64,000 nucleotides of DNA from Achromobacter sp. Marseille-Q4962 (GCF_943737005.1 NZ_CALSFU010000009.1:62001-126000), one strand, 5' to 3'; counted from the stretch's first letter, positions 28,202 to 39,378 are shown. Program-made: numbers and translations. Notes: a model not told the origin generated them from the sequence alone.

Positions 28202-29652
28202 CAGATGACGTAGAGGTCCACGTATTCGTGCACCGGCATGGCTTCCAGCGTGTCCTGGGCCAGCGAGGCGGCCAGGATGCGCTGCTGCTGGCGCGGCGGG
28301 AATACGCGCGCGAGATTGGTGCGGAACTTGGCCTCCAGCAGCGGAATGCCCTCGGCGCGCCGGCGCTTGTGGCCGATGGGGTACTCGCACACCACTTCGT
28401 CCAGCGCCGTGCCGTCGGAGAATTCCACCGTCAGCGCATTGGCGATGGAGCGTTTGCCGGGGTCGTGGTAGTCGCGGGTGAAGGCGGGGTCTTCCACGCA
28501 CGTCATCTTCGCGCGCAGCGCGTCGATGCGTGGGTCGGCCGCCACGCCGTCTTCATAGTCGGCGGCGGTGAGGCGCCCGAACAACAGGGGCACGGCCACC
28601 ATGTACTGCACGCAGTGGTCGCGGTCGGCCGGGTTGTGCAGGGGGCCTTGTTTGTCGATGATGCGGATGCACGCCTCGTGGGTGCGGATGGTGATTTTGC
28701 TGATGTCCTCCGGTTTGCGGCCCAGCGTGCGCAGCCGCCCGTGCAGCTGCATGGCGCATTCCACCGCCGTCTGCGCGTGGAACTCGGCCGGGTAGGAGAT
28801 CTTGAACAGCACGTTCTCCATGACGTAGCTGCCATAGGGGCGCTGGAACCGGAAGGGCTGGCCCTTGAAGAGCACGTCGTAGAAGCCCCAGGTCTTGGCG
28901 GTGAGCACCGTGGGGTAGCCCATTTCGCCGGTGCGCGCGATGAGGGCCAGCCGCACGGCGCGGCTGGTGGCGTCGCCCGCCGCCCAGCTCTTGCGGCTGC
29001 CCGTGTTGGGCGCGTGCCGGTAGGTGCGCAGGCTCTGGCCGTCGACCCAGGCGAGCGAGATCGCGTTGATGATTTCCTCGCGCGACAGCCCCAGCATGCG
29101 CGATACCACGGCCGTGGAGGCCACCTTGACCAGCACCACGTGGTCCAGGCCCACCTTGTTGAAGGAATTCTCCAGCGCGATGCAGCCCTGGATCTCGTGC
29201 GCCTGGATCATGCCCGTGAGCACGTCGCGCATGGTCAGCGGCGGCTTGCCCGCCGCCACGGCGTTGCGCGAGAGCCAGTCGGCGGTCGCGAGAATGCCGC
29301 CCAGGTTGTCCGAGGGATGGCCCCACTCGGCCGCCAGCCAGGTGTCGTTGAAATCCAGCCAGCGGATCATGGCGCCGATGTTGAAGGCCGCCTGCACGGG
29401 GTCGAGCTGGAACTGGGTGCCGGGAACCTTGGCGCCGTGCGGCACGACCGTGCCCGGCACGATGGGGCCGAGCAGCTTGCGGCACGCGGGGTATTCGAGC
29501 GCTTCCAGGCCGCAGCCCAGGGTGTCGATCAGGCAGTTGCGCGCCGTGTCATACGCGAGACTGCCGGGAATGTCGGTATTGAGGACGTAGTCCGCGATAT
29601 CGGCCAGCACCTGGTCGGGATCGCGGCGGGCATTGGAGATCGGGGCAGACAT
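28201..29652 (-). CDS. prpD: 2-methylcitrate dehydratase PrpD
   Basis: A 483-residue MmgE/PrpD family enzyme. PrpD converts 2-methylcitrate to 2-methyl-cis-aconitate in the methylcitrate cycle for propionyl-CoA. The family pattern is visible in [40 protein letters not shown] and [16 protein letters not shown]. Length agrees with PrpD. It is the last gene of a prpB-prpC-prpD series on the minus strand. The start at 29652 was chosen where the family begins; an upstream extension of the frame has no homology. Confidence 0.94.
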   Translation of the reverse strand: MSAPISNARRDPDQVLADIADYVLNTDIPGSLAYDTARNCLIDTLGCGLEALEYPACRKLLGPIVPGTVVPHGAKVPGTQFQLDPVQAAFNIGAMIRWLDFNDTWLAAEWGHPSDNLGGILATADWLSRNAVAAGKPPLTMRDVLTGMIQAHEIQGCIALENSFNKVGLDHVVLVKVASTAVVSRMLGLSREEIINAISLAWVDGQSLRTYRHAPNTGSRKSWAAGDATSRAVRLALIARTGEMGYPTVLTAKTWGFYDVLFKGQPFRFQRPYGSYVMENVLFKISYPAEFHAQTAVECAMQLHGRLRTLGRKPEDISKITIRTHEACIRIIDKQGPLHNPADRDHCVQYMVAVPLLFGRLTAADYEDGVAADPRIDALRAKMTCVEDPAFTRDYHDPGKRSIANALTVEFSDGTALDEVVCEYPIGHKRRRAEGIPLLEAKFRTNLARVFPPRQQQRILAASLAQDTLEAMPVHEYVDLYVI

Positions 29653-29748
29653 GTCGGAACCTCTCCTGTAAGGGGATACAGGTGGGCCGAGGCCCGCCAA
29701 TCCGACGCGGATTGGCGTTTCCCGAATCGACAGGCCCCGGTTGCACCG

Positions 29749-30939
29749 TTACTTCCGCTTTTCGATGGGCACGAACTTCTGGTCTTCCGGCCCGACATAA
29801 TTGGCGGTCGGACGGATGATCTTGTTGTCGATGCGCTGCTCGATGATGTGGGCCGACCAGCCGGCCGTGCGGGCGATCACGAAGAGGGGCGTGAACATCG
29901 CGGTCGGCACGCCCATCATGTGGTAGCTCACGGCGGAGAACCAGTCCAGGTTGGGGAACATCTTCTTGATTTCCCACATCACGGTTTCCAGGCGCTCGGC
30001 GATGTCGAACATCTTGGTGCTGCCGGCCTTCTTGGAAAGCTTGCGGGCGACTTCCTTGATGACCTTGTTGCGCGGATCCGATACCGTGTAGACGGGGTGG
30101 CCGAATCCGATGATGACTTCCTTGGCCTCGACGCGGCGGCGGATGTCGGCCTCGGCCTCGTCCGGCGTGTCATAGCGCTTCTGGACCTCGAACGCCACCT
30201 CGTTGGCGCCGCCGTGCTTGGGGCCGCGCAGCGCGCCGATGGCGCCGGTGACGGCCGAGTACATGTCCGAGCCGGTGCCCGCGATGACGCGGCTGGTGAA
30301 GGTGGACGCGTTGAACTCATGCTCGGCGTAGAGGTTCAGCGAGATGTGCATCGCGCGGACCCACTCTTCGCTGGGCTTCTGGCCGTGCAGCAGGTGCAGG
30401 AAATGGCCGCCGATGCTGTCGTCGTCGGTCTGCACGTCGATGATGCGGCCGTTGTGGCTGTAGTGGTACCAGTAGAGCAGGGCGGAGCCCAGGCTGGCCA
30501 TCAGGCGGTCGGCGATGTCGCGCGCGCCCGGGATGTTGTGGTCGTCTTTCTCGGGCAGCACGCAGCCCAGCACCGACACGGCCGTGCGCATCACGTCCAT
30601 GGGGTGGCTGGCGGCGGGCAGGGCCTCGAGGGCGGACTGGAGCTGGGCGGGCAGGCCGCGCAGGCTGCGCAGCTTTTCCTTGTAGGCCTTCAGCTCGGCC
30701 TTGTTGGGCAGCTTGCCGTGCACCAGCAGGTGCGCGATTTCCTCGAATTCGCAGGTGTCGGCGATGTCCAGGATGTCGTAGCCGCGGTAGTGCAGGTCGT
30801 TGCCGCTGCGGCCCACCGTGCACAGCGCCGTGTTGCCGGCCACCACGCCGGACAGCGCAACCGATTTCTTGGGCTTGAAGCCGGCCTTCTCCTCCGGCTT
30901 GGCTTCCGTCTTGGCTTCTTTCTTGGGAGCCGTGCTCAT
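29749..30939 (-). CDS. prpC: 2-methylcitrate synthase PrpC
   Basis: A 396-residue citrate-synthase-fold enzyme that condenses propionyl-CoA with oxaloacetate. The context in prpBCD separates it from gltA, which is encoded elsewhere in the window. Active-site segments include [20 protein letters not shown] (first His), [13 protein letters not shown] (second His) and [21 protein letters not shown] (Asp region replaced by the PrpC type). It has an unusual Lys/Glu-rich N-terminal leader ([13 protein letters not shown]) before the conserved [16 protein letters not shown]. PrpC also accepts acetyl-CoA poorly in known cases. Confidence 0.95.
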   Translation of the reverse strand: MSTAPKKEAKTEAKPEEKAGFKPKKSVALSGVVAGNTALCTVGRSGNDLHYRGYDILDIADTCEFEEIAHLLVHGKLPNKAELKAYKEKLRSLRGLPAQLQSALEALPAASHPMDVMRTAVSVLGCVLPEKDDHNIPGARDIADRLMASLGSALLYWYHYSHNGRIIDVQTDDDSIGGHFLHLLHGQKPSEEWVRAMHISLNLYAEHEFNASTFTSRVIAGTGSDMYSAVTGAIGALRGPKHGGANEVAFEVQKRYDTPDEAEADIRRRVEAKEVIIGFGHPVYTVSDPRNKVIKEVARKLSKKAGSTKMFDIAERLETVMWEIKKMFPNLDWFSAVSYHMMGVPTAMFTPLFVIARTAGWSAHIIEQRIDNKIIRPTANYVGPEDQKFVPIEKRK

Positions 30940-31030
30940 GTCTCTACTCCTTTCCTTACGCGATGGTCGAAGAATCAGTGGACGGCGGGCGCCGCGCGCA
31001 GCGGGCCGCCCGCCGGGAGGACGTGCGGAA

Positions 31031-31921
31031 TCAGGCCTTGCCCTTCTGGAAGAGCGCGTCCAGCTTGGATTCGAATTCGTGGTAGCCGATGCGATCGTAC
31101 AGCTCGTCGCGCGTCTGCATCATGTCGACCACGTTCTTCTGGTGGCCGTCGCGGCGGATGGCCGTGTAGACGGCCTCGGCGGCCTTGTTCATGGCGCGGA
31201 AGGCCGACAGGGGGTAGAGCACCATGCCCACGCCCACGCTGCGCAGCTCGTCCACCGAGAAGAGCGGGGTCTTGCCGAACTCGGTGATGTTGGCCAGCAC
31301 CGGCACCTTGACCGCCTTGACGAAGCGGTCGTAGGTGGGAAGGTCGTAGGCGGCCTCGGCGAAAATGGCGTCGGCGCCGGCTTCCACGCAGGCCAGCGCC
31401 CGCTCGATGGCCGCGTCCACGCCGTGCGAGGCGATGGCGTCGGTGCGGGCGATAAGATAGAAGTCGCTGTCGGTGCGCGCGTCGGCGGCCGCCTTGACGC
31501 GGTCGACCATTTCCTCGGTGCTGACGATTTCCTTGCCCGGGCGGTGGCCGCAGCGCTTGGCGCCGACCTGGTCTTCGATGTGGCAGGCGGCGGCGCCGAA
31601 CTTGATGAGGCTCTTGACGGTGCGCGCGATGTTGAACGCCGAGGGGCCGAAACCCGTATCGATGTCCACCAGCAGCGGCACGTCGCACACGTCGGTGATG
31701 CGCCGCACGTCGGTCAGCACGTCGTCCAGCGTGTTGATGCCCAGGTCGGGCAGGCCCAGCGAGCCGGCCGCCACGCCGCCGCCCGAAAGATAGATGGCGC
31801 GGTAGCCCGCCCGCTTGGCCAGCAGGGCGTGGTTGGCGTTGATGGCGCCGATGATCTGCAGCGGGGTTTCTTCCTTGAGCGCCTTGCGGAAAAGGGCGCC
31901 GGGCGATTCGGGTCTGGACAT
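31031..31921 (-). CDS. prpB: 2-methylisocitrate lyase PrpB
   Basis: A 296-residue lyase of the isocitrate-lyase superfamily. It splits 2-methylisocitrate into pyruvate and succinate, the last step of the methylcitrate cycle; succinate can then enter the sdhCDAB-encoded enzyme of this window. The motif [12 protein letters not shown] has the catalytic cysteine, [10 protein letters not shown] holds the metal site, and [18 protein letters not shown] is typical of PrpB. It is the first gene of the prp operon; the ATG follows a GGAG-type site on the minus strand. Confidence 0.96.
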   Translation of the reverse strand: MSRPESPGALFRKALKEETPLQIIGAINANHALLAKRAGYRAIYLSGGGVAAGSLGLPDLGINTLDDVLTDVRRITDVCDVPLLVDIDTGFGPSAFNIARTVKSLIKFGAAACHIEDQVGAKRCGHRPGKEIVSTEEMVDRVKAAADARTDSDFYLIARTDAIASHGVDAAIERALACVEAGADAIFAEAAYDLPTYDRFVKAVKVPVLANITEFGKTPLFSVDELRSVGVGMVLYPLSAFRAMNKAAEAVYTAIRRDGHQKNVVDMMQTRDELYDRIGYHEFESKLDALFQKGKA

Positions 31922-32039
31922 GAGGAGTCTCCGTGAGGGGCCGGGTTGCGCCCGGTCTGGTCGGTGGCGCGCCGGCGTCCGTGGGCCGCGGCCGGCACGG
32001 ACGCCTCGCGGAACCATACCGCGGCGGCGGAAAATAAAT

Positions 32040-32087
32040 CTGTCCCCTACGCGACAATCGCGCCGGCGCGGCCGGGCAAAGGGACAG
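32040..32087. promoter_or_regulatory. Inverted repeat in the prp promoter region
   Basis: CTGTCCC (32040-32046) and GGGACAG (32081-32087) form a perfect inverted repeat with a 34-bp spacer, about 120-165 bp upstream of prpB. An AT-rich stretch (AAAATAAAT, 32031-32039) next to it could hold the -10 of the minus-strand prp promoter. No prpR gene is nearby. Confidence 0.35.
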
Positions 32088-32109
32088 GTGTATGTTCCGC
32101 GCCCGCCTG

Positions 32110-32141
32110 GGAATTGGGCCCGCAGGAGCGGGCCCAATTCC
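32110..32141. terminator. 14-bp perfect hairpin downstream of mdh
   Basis: GGAATTGGGCCCGC (32110-32123) pairs with GCGGGCCCAATTCC (32128-32141) around a 4-nt loop, 17 bp after the mdh stop. This is the strongest hairpin of the region but it has no U-tract on either strand. It may act with Rho or as 3'-end protection of the mdh mRNA. Confidence 0.55.
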
Positions 32142-32157
32142 GGAAGCGGGACGCCGA

Positions 32158-33147
<990 letters not shown>

Positions 33148-33292
33148 GGACGTTCTCCAGAATGGTTTGGCGAGAAAAAATCTCGACAATCAGTGTAATC
33201 CGTTGACGGCCGGAACCTGCCGCGCCGGAGCGCAAGGCAGGAGGGCTGGGCAGCCTGGAATCCTAGATCGAATTTACGTATGCGTCAATTTC

Positions 33293-33319
33293 TCTTATAT
33301 CTTATATAAGACATAAGAC
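33293..33319. promoter_or_regulatory. 26-bp near-perfect palindrome between mdh and gntR
   Basis: TCTTATAT occurs at 33293-33300 and 33300-33307; ATAAGAC occurs at 33306-33312 and 33313-33319. Together they form a 26-bp palindrome with only two mismatched positions, centred on TCTTATATAAGA (33300-33311). It is AT-rich amid GC-rich DNA and lies between two divergent genes. A GntR-type dimer, most simply the neighbouring regulator, could bind. Confidence 0.6.
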
Positions 33320-33491
33320 GTTGGACAGGCCGGCTCGCGGTATGCCACAATAGTGCGTTTGTTCGAATGCGCCGCAGCGCATGCCGTCTTCGGGTGTCCT
33401 GCCAAAGGCTGCCGCCCCGGGGCGGCCCTTCCGGGCCTTCCTCCGGTCGCGCGGCGGAACAGCCGCCCCGCGCGACGCCTCCGCCATTCGC

Positions 33492-34304
33492 ATGAACATG
33501 AAGACTCCAAGAAAACCCATGGCCGACCAACCCTCCGCACGCGCACGCGCCGCCCGACCTTCGGGCGAGGGGGCCGCTTTCAGTCCGCTGTACCGCCAGA
33601 TCAAGGATCTGCTGGTGCAGAGCCTTGATCGCGGCGAATGGAAGCCTGGCGAACTCATTCCCAGCGAGATCGACCTCGCCGCGCGCTTCCAGGTCAGCCA
33701 GGGCACGGTGCGCAAGGCGGTGGACGAGCTCGCCGCCGAACACCTGCTGCTGCGCCGCCAGGGCAAGGGCACCTTCGTCGCCACCCATCACGAGGCGCGG
33801 GTGCGCTACCGCTTCCTGCGCCTGGCCGCCGACGACGAAACCGAAGCCGGCCGCGCCGAAGCCGGCCGCGCCGAGAGCCGCATCCTCGAATGCCGCCGCC
33901 TGCGCGCGCCGGCCGAGATCTCCCGCGGGCTCGACCTGCGCGCCGGCGAAACCGTCATCATGATCCGCCGCCTGCTCTGTATGAACCAGGTCCCCACCGT
34001 GGTGGACGACATCTGGCTGCCGGGCGCGGCCTTTCGCGGCCTCACGCTGGAGCTGCTGTCGGCCAACCGCGCTCCCATGTACGGGCTTTTCGAGTCGGAG
34101 TTCGGCGTGAGCATGGTGCGCGCCGACGAAAAGCTCCGCGCCGTGGCCGCGCCGGCCGAGATCGCGGCGCTGCTGAATGTCGAGCCCGGAACCCCGTTGC
34201 TGCAGGTGGATCGCGTGTCCTACACCTATGGTGACCGCCCCATGGAAATCCGGCGCGGTCTTTACTTGACTGATCGATACCACTACCGCAATAGTCTGAA
34301 TTGA
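33492..34304 (+). CDS. GntR family transcriptional regulator with UTRA domain
   Basis: A GntR/HutC-type regulator. The winged helix covers FSPLYRQIKDLLVQSLDRGE to LLRRQGKGTFVATHHE, with PSEIDLAARFQVSQGTVRKAV as the recognition region. The C-terminal half is a UTRA ligand domain ending in YTYGDRPMEIRRGLYLTDRYHY. It lies directly before sdhCDABE-gltA and divergent from mdh, so TCA-cycle control in response to a metabolite is likely. The start is uncertain: ATG codons at 33492, 33498 and 33519 all lack a clear ribosome site. Two exact 15-bp copies (33843-33872) duplicate an EAGRA pentapeptide near the start of the UTRA domain. Confidence 0.87.
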   Translation: MNMKTPRKPMADQPSARARAARPSGEGAAFSPLYRQIKDLLVQSLDRGEWKPGELIPSEIDLAARFQVSQGTVRKAVDELAAEHLLLRRQGKGTFVATHHEARVRYRFLRLAADDETEAGRAEAGRAESRILECRRLRAPAEISRGLDLRAGETVIMIRRLLCMNQVPTVVDDIWLPGAAFRGLTLELLSANRAPMYGLFESEFGVSMVRADEKLRAVAAPAEIAALLNVEPGTPLLQVDRVSYTYGDRPMEIRRGLYLTDRYHYRNSLN

Positions 34305-34423
34305 TGAGTGTTTTGCCTACGATTTGATACCAACCCGATCTCTGGGCGAAAATAATGCGTTTGCCCGAAAGGGGCACGGCATTTTCGCCGTCACGATTCC
34401 CTAGTAAGAAACCTGAGGCCGTC

Positions 34424-34837
34424 ATGTCCGACACCGCTGCCAAGCCACGTCCGCAGTTTCGCAATATTGGTCTTGCGCAAATTGCCAGCTATCGCCTGCC
34501 CCTGCCGGGCAAGCTGTCCATCCTGCACCGCGTCAGCGGCGCCTTGCTCTTCGTCTGTCTGCCCTTGGTCATCCTGCCGCTCTTCGCGGCCAGCGTGGCC
34601 TCGCCGCAGACGTTCGCCGCCGTGGCCGCATACGCGGGCAACCCGATCGTGAAACTGGTCCTGCTGGTGCTGATCTGGGGCTACCTGCACCACTTCTGTG
34701 CCGGCATCCGCTATCTCGTCCTCGACCTGCACGTCGGCCTGGACAAGCAGTCGGCCAAGAAGAGCGCCGGCGTGGTTTTCGGGGTCAGCCTGGCGCTGAC
34801 CGTGGTGTTCGCCCTCAAACTGTTCGGAGTGCTGTAA
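34424..34837 (+). CDS. sdhC: Succinate dehydrogenase cytochrome b556 subunit
   Basis: A 137-residue membrane anchor of respiratory complex II. The conserved segment RPQFRNIGLAQIASYRLPL leads into SILHRVSGALLF, which lines the quinone site. The haem histidine region is HHFCAGIRYLVLDLHVG. Three membrane helices are visible. The ATG was chosen because TGAGG stands 5 nt upstream and SdhC homology starts there. It abuts sdhD without a gap. The 119-bp space after the gntR gene contains no convincing promoter, so sdh may be co-transcribed with gntR or use a weak one. Confidence 0.95.
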   Translation: MSDTAAKPRPQFRNIGLAQIASYRLPLPGKLSILHRVSGALLFVCLPLVILPLFAASVASPQTFAAVAAYAGNPIVKLVLLVLIWGYLHHFCAGIRYLVLDLHVGLDKQSAKKSAGVVFGVSLALTVVFALKLFGVL

Positions 34838-35221
34838 ATGGCCGCCACCAAGAACTACGGACCCAAGCGTCTGGTCGTCGGCGCCCATTACGGCGTCATG
34901 GATTTCATCGTCCAGCGCATCACCGCCGTCATCATGGCGGTCTACACGCTGGTCCTGCTCATCGGCATCCTGGCGATGCCCGCCTTCACGTACGAAAACT
35001 GGACCGCGCTGTTCACGTTCTATGTGGGCGTTCTTCCGGTGGGCCAGCTGCTGGCCTCCCTCGCATTCATCGCGCTCGGATGGCACGCCTGGATCGGCGT
35101 GCGCGACATCTGGATGGACTACGTCAAGCCGGTGGGCGTGCGCCTGCTGCTGCAAGTGCTGACGATCCTCTGGCTGGTCGGTTCGTTCATCTACTTCGCG
35201 CAAATCCTCTGGAGCATTTAA
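34838..35221 (+). CDS. sdhD: Succinate dehydrogenase membrane anchor subunit
   Basis: A 127-residue anchor with three membrane helices, the second membrane subunit of complex II. The N-terminal NYGPKRLVVGAHYGVMDFIVQRITAVIMAVYTL is typical of beta-proteobacterial SdhD. WHAWIGVRDIWMDYVKPVG has the haem/quinone-side conserved residues. It starts immediately after the sdhC stop and is followed by sdhA, so the four genes form one operon. Confidence 0.94.
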   Translation: MAATKNYGPKRLVVGAHYGVMDFIVQRITAVIMAVYTLVLLIGILAMPAFTYENWTALFTFYVGVLPVGQLLASLAFIALGWHAWIGVRDIWMDYVKPVGVRLLLQVLTILWLVGSFIYFAQILWSI

Positions 35222-35224
35222 GCC

Positions 35225-37003
35225 GTGGTCTCTGTCATGAAATCCCTGCCGCGCCGCCAGTTTGATGTGGTGGTCGTCGGCGCCGGCGGAGCCGGCATGC
35301 GTTGTTCCCTGCAGCTTTCCCAGGCCGGCCTGTCGGTCGCCGTGCTGTCCAAGGTATTCCCCACCCGCTCGCACACCGTGGCGGCGCAGGGCGGCGTGAG
35401 CGCCTCGCTGGGCAACATGAGCGAAGACAACTGGTACTGGCACATGTACGACACCGTCAAGGGTTCGGACTGGCTGGGCGACCAGGACGCCATCGAGTTC
35501 ATGTGCCGCGAAGCGCCCAACGCCGTGTACGAGCTCGAGCACTTCGGCATGCCGTTCGACCGCAACCCCGACGGCACCATCTACCAGCGCCCGTTCGGCG
35601 GCCACACCGCCAACTTCGGCGAGAAGCCCGTCCAGCGCGCCTGTGCCGCCGCCGACCGCACCGGCCACGCGCTGCTGCACACCCTCTACCAGCGCAACGT
35701 CGCCGCGCGCACCCAGTTCTTCGTCGAATGGATGGCGCTGGACCTGCTGCGCAACGAGGCCGGCGACGTCCTGGGCGTGACCGCCCTCGAAATGGAAACC
35801 GGCGAAATCTACATCCTGGAAGCCAAGAGCACCGTGCTGGCCACGGGCGGCGCCGGCCGCATCTGGGCCGCGTCCACCAACGCCTTCATCAACACCGGCG
35901 ACGGCCTGGGCATGGCCGCCCGTGCGGGCATCCCGCTGCAGGACATGGAATTCTGGCAATTCCACCCGACCGGCGTGGCCGGCGCCGGCGTGCTGATCAC
36001 CGAAGGCGTGCGCGGCGAAGGCGGCATTCTGCTCAACAAGGATGGCGAACGCTTCATGGAGCGTTACGCGCCCACGCTGAAGGACCTGGCCCCGCGCGAC
36101 TTCGTGTCCCGCTCGATGGACCAGGAAATCAAGGAAGGCCGCGGCTGCGGTCCCGACGGCAGCTACGTGGTGCTCAAGCTCGACCACCTCGGCGCCGACG
36201 TCATCAACAAGCGCCTGCCCTCGATCCGCGAAATCGCCATCAAGTTCGGCAACGTGGACCCGATCAAGGAGCCGATTCCCGTCGTTCCGACCATCCACTA
36301 CCAGATGGGCGGCATCCCGGCCAACTATCACGGCCAGGTCCTCACGCGCGTCAACGGCGAGAACAAGATCGTCAACGGCCTGTACGCGGTGGGCGAGTGC
36401 GCCGCTGTGTCGGTGCACGGCGCCAACCGCCTGGGCACCAACTCGCTGCTGGACCTCATCGTGTTCGGCCGCGCCACCGGCAACCACATCGTCAACTCGC
36501 ACCCCGAGCGCCAGCACGCGCACCAGCCGGTGCCGCAGCAGGCCGTGGAATATTCGCTGGACCGCGTCAACAAGCTGGAATCGCGCACGTCCGGCGAGAA
36601 GGCGCAGGATATCGGCAACGCCATCCGCGTTTCCATGCAGCGCCACTGCGGCGTGTTCCGCACGCTGGAATTGCTGAACGAAGGCGTGGAGCAGATCGAA
36701 GACCTGGCCAAGCAGGCCGACCACATCTACTTCAAGGACAAGTCCAAGGTGTTCAACACCGCGCGCGTCGAGGCGCTGGAGCTGGCCAACATGACCGAAG
36801 TGGCGCGCGCCACCATCAAGTCGGCCGCCAACCGCACCGAAAGCCGCGGCGCGCACGCCCTGAACGACCACCCGAACCGCGACGACGAGAACTGGCTGAA
36901 GCACACGCTGTGGTACTCCGAAGGCAGCCGCCTCGAGTACAAGCCCGTGCAGATGCAGCCTCTGACGGTCGAGTCCTTCCCGCCCAAGGCGCGTACTTTC
37001 TAA
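35225..37003 (+). CDS. sdhA: Succinate dehydrogenase flavoprotein subunit
   Basis: A 592-residue flavoprotein that oxidises succinate to fumarate in the TCA cycle. FAD binding starts at VVVVGAGGAGMRCSLQ. The histidine that covalently holds FAD is in RSHTVAAQGG. Substrate residues lie in HPTGVAGAGVLITEGVRGEGG and in VHGANRLGTNSLLDL. I took the GTG at 35225, since GGAG stands upstream (10-nt spacing); an ATG at 35237 would shorten the protein by four residues. It follows sdhD by 3 bp. Confidence 0.97.
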   Translation: MVSVMKSLPRRQFDVVVVGAGGAGMRCSLQLSQAGLSVAVLSKVFPTRSHTVAAQGGVSASLGNMSEDNWYWHMYDTVKGSDWLGDQDAIEFMCREAPNAVYELEHFGMPFDRNPDGTIYQRPFGGHTANFGEKPVQRACAAADRTGHALLHTLYQRNVAARTQFFVEWMALDLLRNEAGDVLGVTALEMETGEIYILEAKSTVLATGGAGRIWAASTNAFINTGDGLGMAARAGIPLQDMEFWQFHPTGVAGAGVLITEGVRGEGGILLNKDGERFMERYAPTLKDLAPRDFVSRSMDQEIKEGRGCGPDGSYVVLKLDHLGADVINKRLPSIREIAIKFGNVDPIKEPIPVVPTIHYQMGGIPANYHGQVLTRVNGENKIVNGLYAVGECAAVSVHGANRLGTNSLLDLIVFGRATGNHIVNSHPERQHAHQPVPQQAVEYSLDRVNKLESRTSGEKAQDIGNAIRVSMQRHCGVFRTLELLNEGVEQIEDLAKQADHIYFKDKSKVFNTARVEALELANMTEVARATIKSAANRTESRGAHALNDHPNRDDENWLKHTLWYSEGSRLEYKPVQMQPLTVESFPPKARTF

Positions 37004-37021
37004 GTCCGGAAAGAGCAAATT

Positions 37022-37738
37022 ATGAGCACCAAGAGAATCGTCAAGTTCGAAATCTACCGCTACGACCCGGACAAGGACGAGCGTCCTTACATGCAGAAGC
37101 TGGAGGTCGAACTCCAGCCCACCGACAAGATGCTGCTCGATGCGCTGGTGCGCATCAAGAACACGGTGGACGACAGCCTGTCGCTGCGCCGCTCGTGCCG
37201 CGAAGGCGTGTGCGGTTCGGACGCCATGAACATCAACGGCAAGAACGGCCTGGCATGCATCACCAACTTGCGCGAGCTTAAGGAACCCATCGTCCTGAAG
37301 CCGCTGCCCGGCCTGCCCGTGATCCGCGACCTCATCGTGGACATGACGCACTTCTTCAACCAGTACCACTCGGTTCGCCCGTACCTCATCAACGACACGC
37401 CGCCGCCCGAACGCGAGCGCCTGCAGTCGCCCGAGGCGCGCGAAGAACTCGACGGCCTGTACGAGTGCATCCTGTGCGCGTGCTGTTCCACTTCCTGCCC
37501 GTCCTTCTGGTGGAATCCGGACAAGTTCGTGGGCCCCGCCGGCCTGCTGCAGGCCTACCGCTTCATCGCCGACAGCCGCGACGAAGCCACGGGCAGCCGT
37601 CTGGACAACCTGGAAGACCCGTACCGCCTGTTCCGCTGCCACACGATCATGAATTGCGTCGACGTCTGTCCCAAGGGCCTGAACCCGACCAAGGCGATCG
37701 GCAAGATCAAGGAACTGATGGTTCGACGGACTGTCTAG
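37022..37738 (+). CDS. sdhB: Succinate dehydrogenase iron-sulfur subunit
   Basis: A 238-residue electron-transfer subunit of complex II. The [2Fe-2S] site is in [21 protein letters not shown]. The [4Fe-4S] and [3Fe-4S] ligands are in [17 protein letters not shown] and [17 protein letters not shown]. It joins the flavoprotein to the quinone-reducing anchor. The ATG follows AAAGAG with normal spacing. Length and motif order are standard. Confidence 0.97.
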   Translation: MSTKRIVKFEIYRYDPDKDERPYMQKLEVELQPTDKMLLDALVRIKNTVDDSLSLRRSCREGVCGSDAMNINGKNGLACITNLRELKEPIVLKPLPGLPVIRDLIVDMTHFFNQYHSVRPYLINDTPPPERERLQSPEAREELDGLYECILCACCSTSCPSFWWNPDKFVGPAGLLQAYRFIADSRDEATGSRLDNLEDPYRLFRCHTIMNCVDVCPKGLNPTKAIGKIKELMVRRTV

Positions 37739-37765
37739 TCTTAATGGTATTCACAAGGTGCGACC

Positions 37766-38026
37766 ATGAGCAGGCTCACTGAACTGGAACGGGCGCGTTT
37801 GCGTTGGCGAGCGCGCCGCGGCCTGCTCGAAAATGACCTCATCATCACCCGGTATCTGGACGCCTACGAAACCCAGCTTACCGACGAGGATGTGAGCGCA
37901 TTGACGCAGCTCTTCGAGCTTGGAGACAACGATCTGCTCGACCTGCTGCTGGCTCGCAAGGAACCCGAAGGCGTGCTGGACACGCCTCGGATTCGGAGCA
38001 TTCTGGGCCGGATGCGCGAGCTCTGA
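37766..38026 (+). CDS. sdhE: FAD assembly factor SdhE
   Basis: An 86-residue flavinylation chaperone that helps to attach FAD covalently to SdhA. The diagnostic segment RARRGLLENDLIITRYLDAY contains the RGxxE motif. The protein is small, acidic and cytosolic. It follows sdhB by 27 bp with an AAGGTG ribosome site, and precedes gltA by 21 bp. The location in the sdh operon supports the call. Confidence 0.95.
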   Translation: MSRLTELERARLRWRARRGLLENDLIITRYLDAYETQLTDEDVSALTQLFELGDNDLLDLLLARKEPEGVLDTPRIRSILGRMREL

Positions 38027-38047
38027 TTCAATCGAAAGGAAATAGCG

Positions 38048-39358
38048 ATGAACCTGTCTGACAAAAAAGCCACTCTATCCTTCTCGGATGGCAGCGCTCC
38101 TATTGAGTTTCCTGTCTACAAGGGTACGGTCGGTCCCGACGTGATCGACATCCGCAAGCTGTACGGCCAGACGGGCATGTTCACGTTTGACCCCGGCTTC
38201 ATGTCCACCGCCTCGTGCGAATCGGCCATCACCTACATCGACGGCGACAAGGGCGAGCTGCTGTACCGCGGCTACCCGATCGAGCAGCTGGCCGTGAACT
38301 GCGACTTCATGGACATCTGCTACCTGATCCTGAACGGCGAGCTGCCCAACGCCGAGCAGAAGGCCGACTTCGATTCGCAAGTCACCCATCACACGATGGT
38401 GAACGAGCAGCTGCATTTCTTCCTGCGCGGCTTCCGCCGCGACGCGCACCCGATGGCCGTGCTGACCGGCCTGGTGGGCGCGCTGTCGGCCTTCTACCAC
38501 GACTCCACCGACATCACCAATCCGCAGCACCGCCACATCTCGGCGATCCGCCTGATCGCCAAGATGCCGACGCTGGTGGCGATGGCGTACAAGTACTCGC
38601 AGGGCCAGCCCTTCATCTATCCGCAGAACAACCTGTCCTACACGGGCAACTTCCTGCGCATGATGTTCGCCACGCCGTGCGAAGAGTACAAGGTGAACGA
38701 AGTGGTCGAGCGCGCGCTGGACCGCATCTTCATCCTGCACGCCGACCACGAGCAGAACGCCTCCACCTCCACGGTCCGCCTGTGCGGCTCGTCGGGCACC
38801 AACCCGTTCGCCGCCATTTCGGCCGGCGTGGCGTGCCTGTGGGGCCCGGCCCACGGCGGCGCCAACGAAGCTTGCCTGCAGATGCTCGAAGACCTGCAGG
38901 CCAACGGCGGCGTGGCCAAGGTCGGCGAGTTCATGGAGAAGGTCAAGGACAAGAGCTCGGGCGTGCGCCTGATGGGCTTCGGCCACCGCGTCTACAAGAA
39001 CTACGATCCGCGCGCCAAGCTCATGCAGGAAACCTGCAAGGAAGTCCTGGCTTCCCTGGGCCTGGAAAAGGATCCGCTCTTCAAGCTGGCCATGGAGCTC
39101 GAGCGCATCGCCCTGGAAGACGACTACTTCGTCCAGCGCAAGCTGTACCCGAACGTGGACTTCTACTCGGGCATCGTGCAGCGCGCCATCGGCATCCCGA
39201 CCTCGCTGTTCACGGCCATCTTCGCGCTGGCCCGCACTGTGGGCTGGATCGCGCAATGGAACGAAATGCTGTCCGACCCCGACTACAAGATCGGCCGTCC
39301 GCGCCAGCTCTTCACCGGCCACGTCACCCGCGACGTGCCCCCGATGGACAAGCGTTGA
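38048..39358 (+). CDS. gltA: Citrate synthase
   Basis: A 436-residue type II citrate synthase, hexameric and NADH-inhibited in Gram-negative relatives. It condenses acetyl-CoA and oxaloacetate at the entry of the TCA cycle. The catalytic histidines lie in [21 protein letters not shown] and [14 protein letters not shown], and the aspartate is in [29 protein letters not shown] gives a good ribosome site. It is the last gene of the gntR-sdh-gltA series and is followed by a strong terminator. Confidence 0.98.
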   Translation: MNLSDKKATLSFSDGSAPIEFPVYKGTVGPDVIDIRKLYGQTGMFTFDPGFMSTASCESAITYIDGDKGELLYRGYPIEQLAVNCDFMDICYLILNGELPNAEQKADFDSQVTHHTMVNEQLHFFLRGFRRDAHPMAVLTGLVGALSAFYHDSTDITNPQHRHISAIRLIAKMPTLVAMAYKYSQGQPFIYPQNNLSYTGNFLRMMFATPCEEYKVNEVVERALDRIFILHADHEQNASTSTVRLCGSSGTNPFAAISAGVACLWGPAHGGANEACLQMLEDLQANGGVAKVGEFMEKVKDKSSGVRLMGFGHRVYKNYDPRAKLMQETCKEVLASLGLEKDPLFKLAMELERIALEDDYFVQRKLYPNVDFYSGIVQRAIGIPTSLFTAIFALARTVGWIAQWNEMLSDPDYKIGRPRQLFTGHVTRDVPPMDKR

Positions 39359-39378
39359 TCGCCTGACGCTTGCCCGAC

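Noticed and set aside
25386-28208. Long plus-strand open frame over the methyltransferase and hemJ
   Set aside because: Its translation has no recognisable domain and it is antisense to two genes with good motifs.
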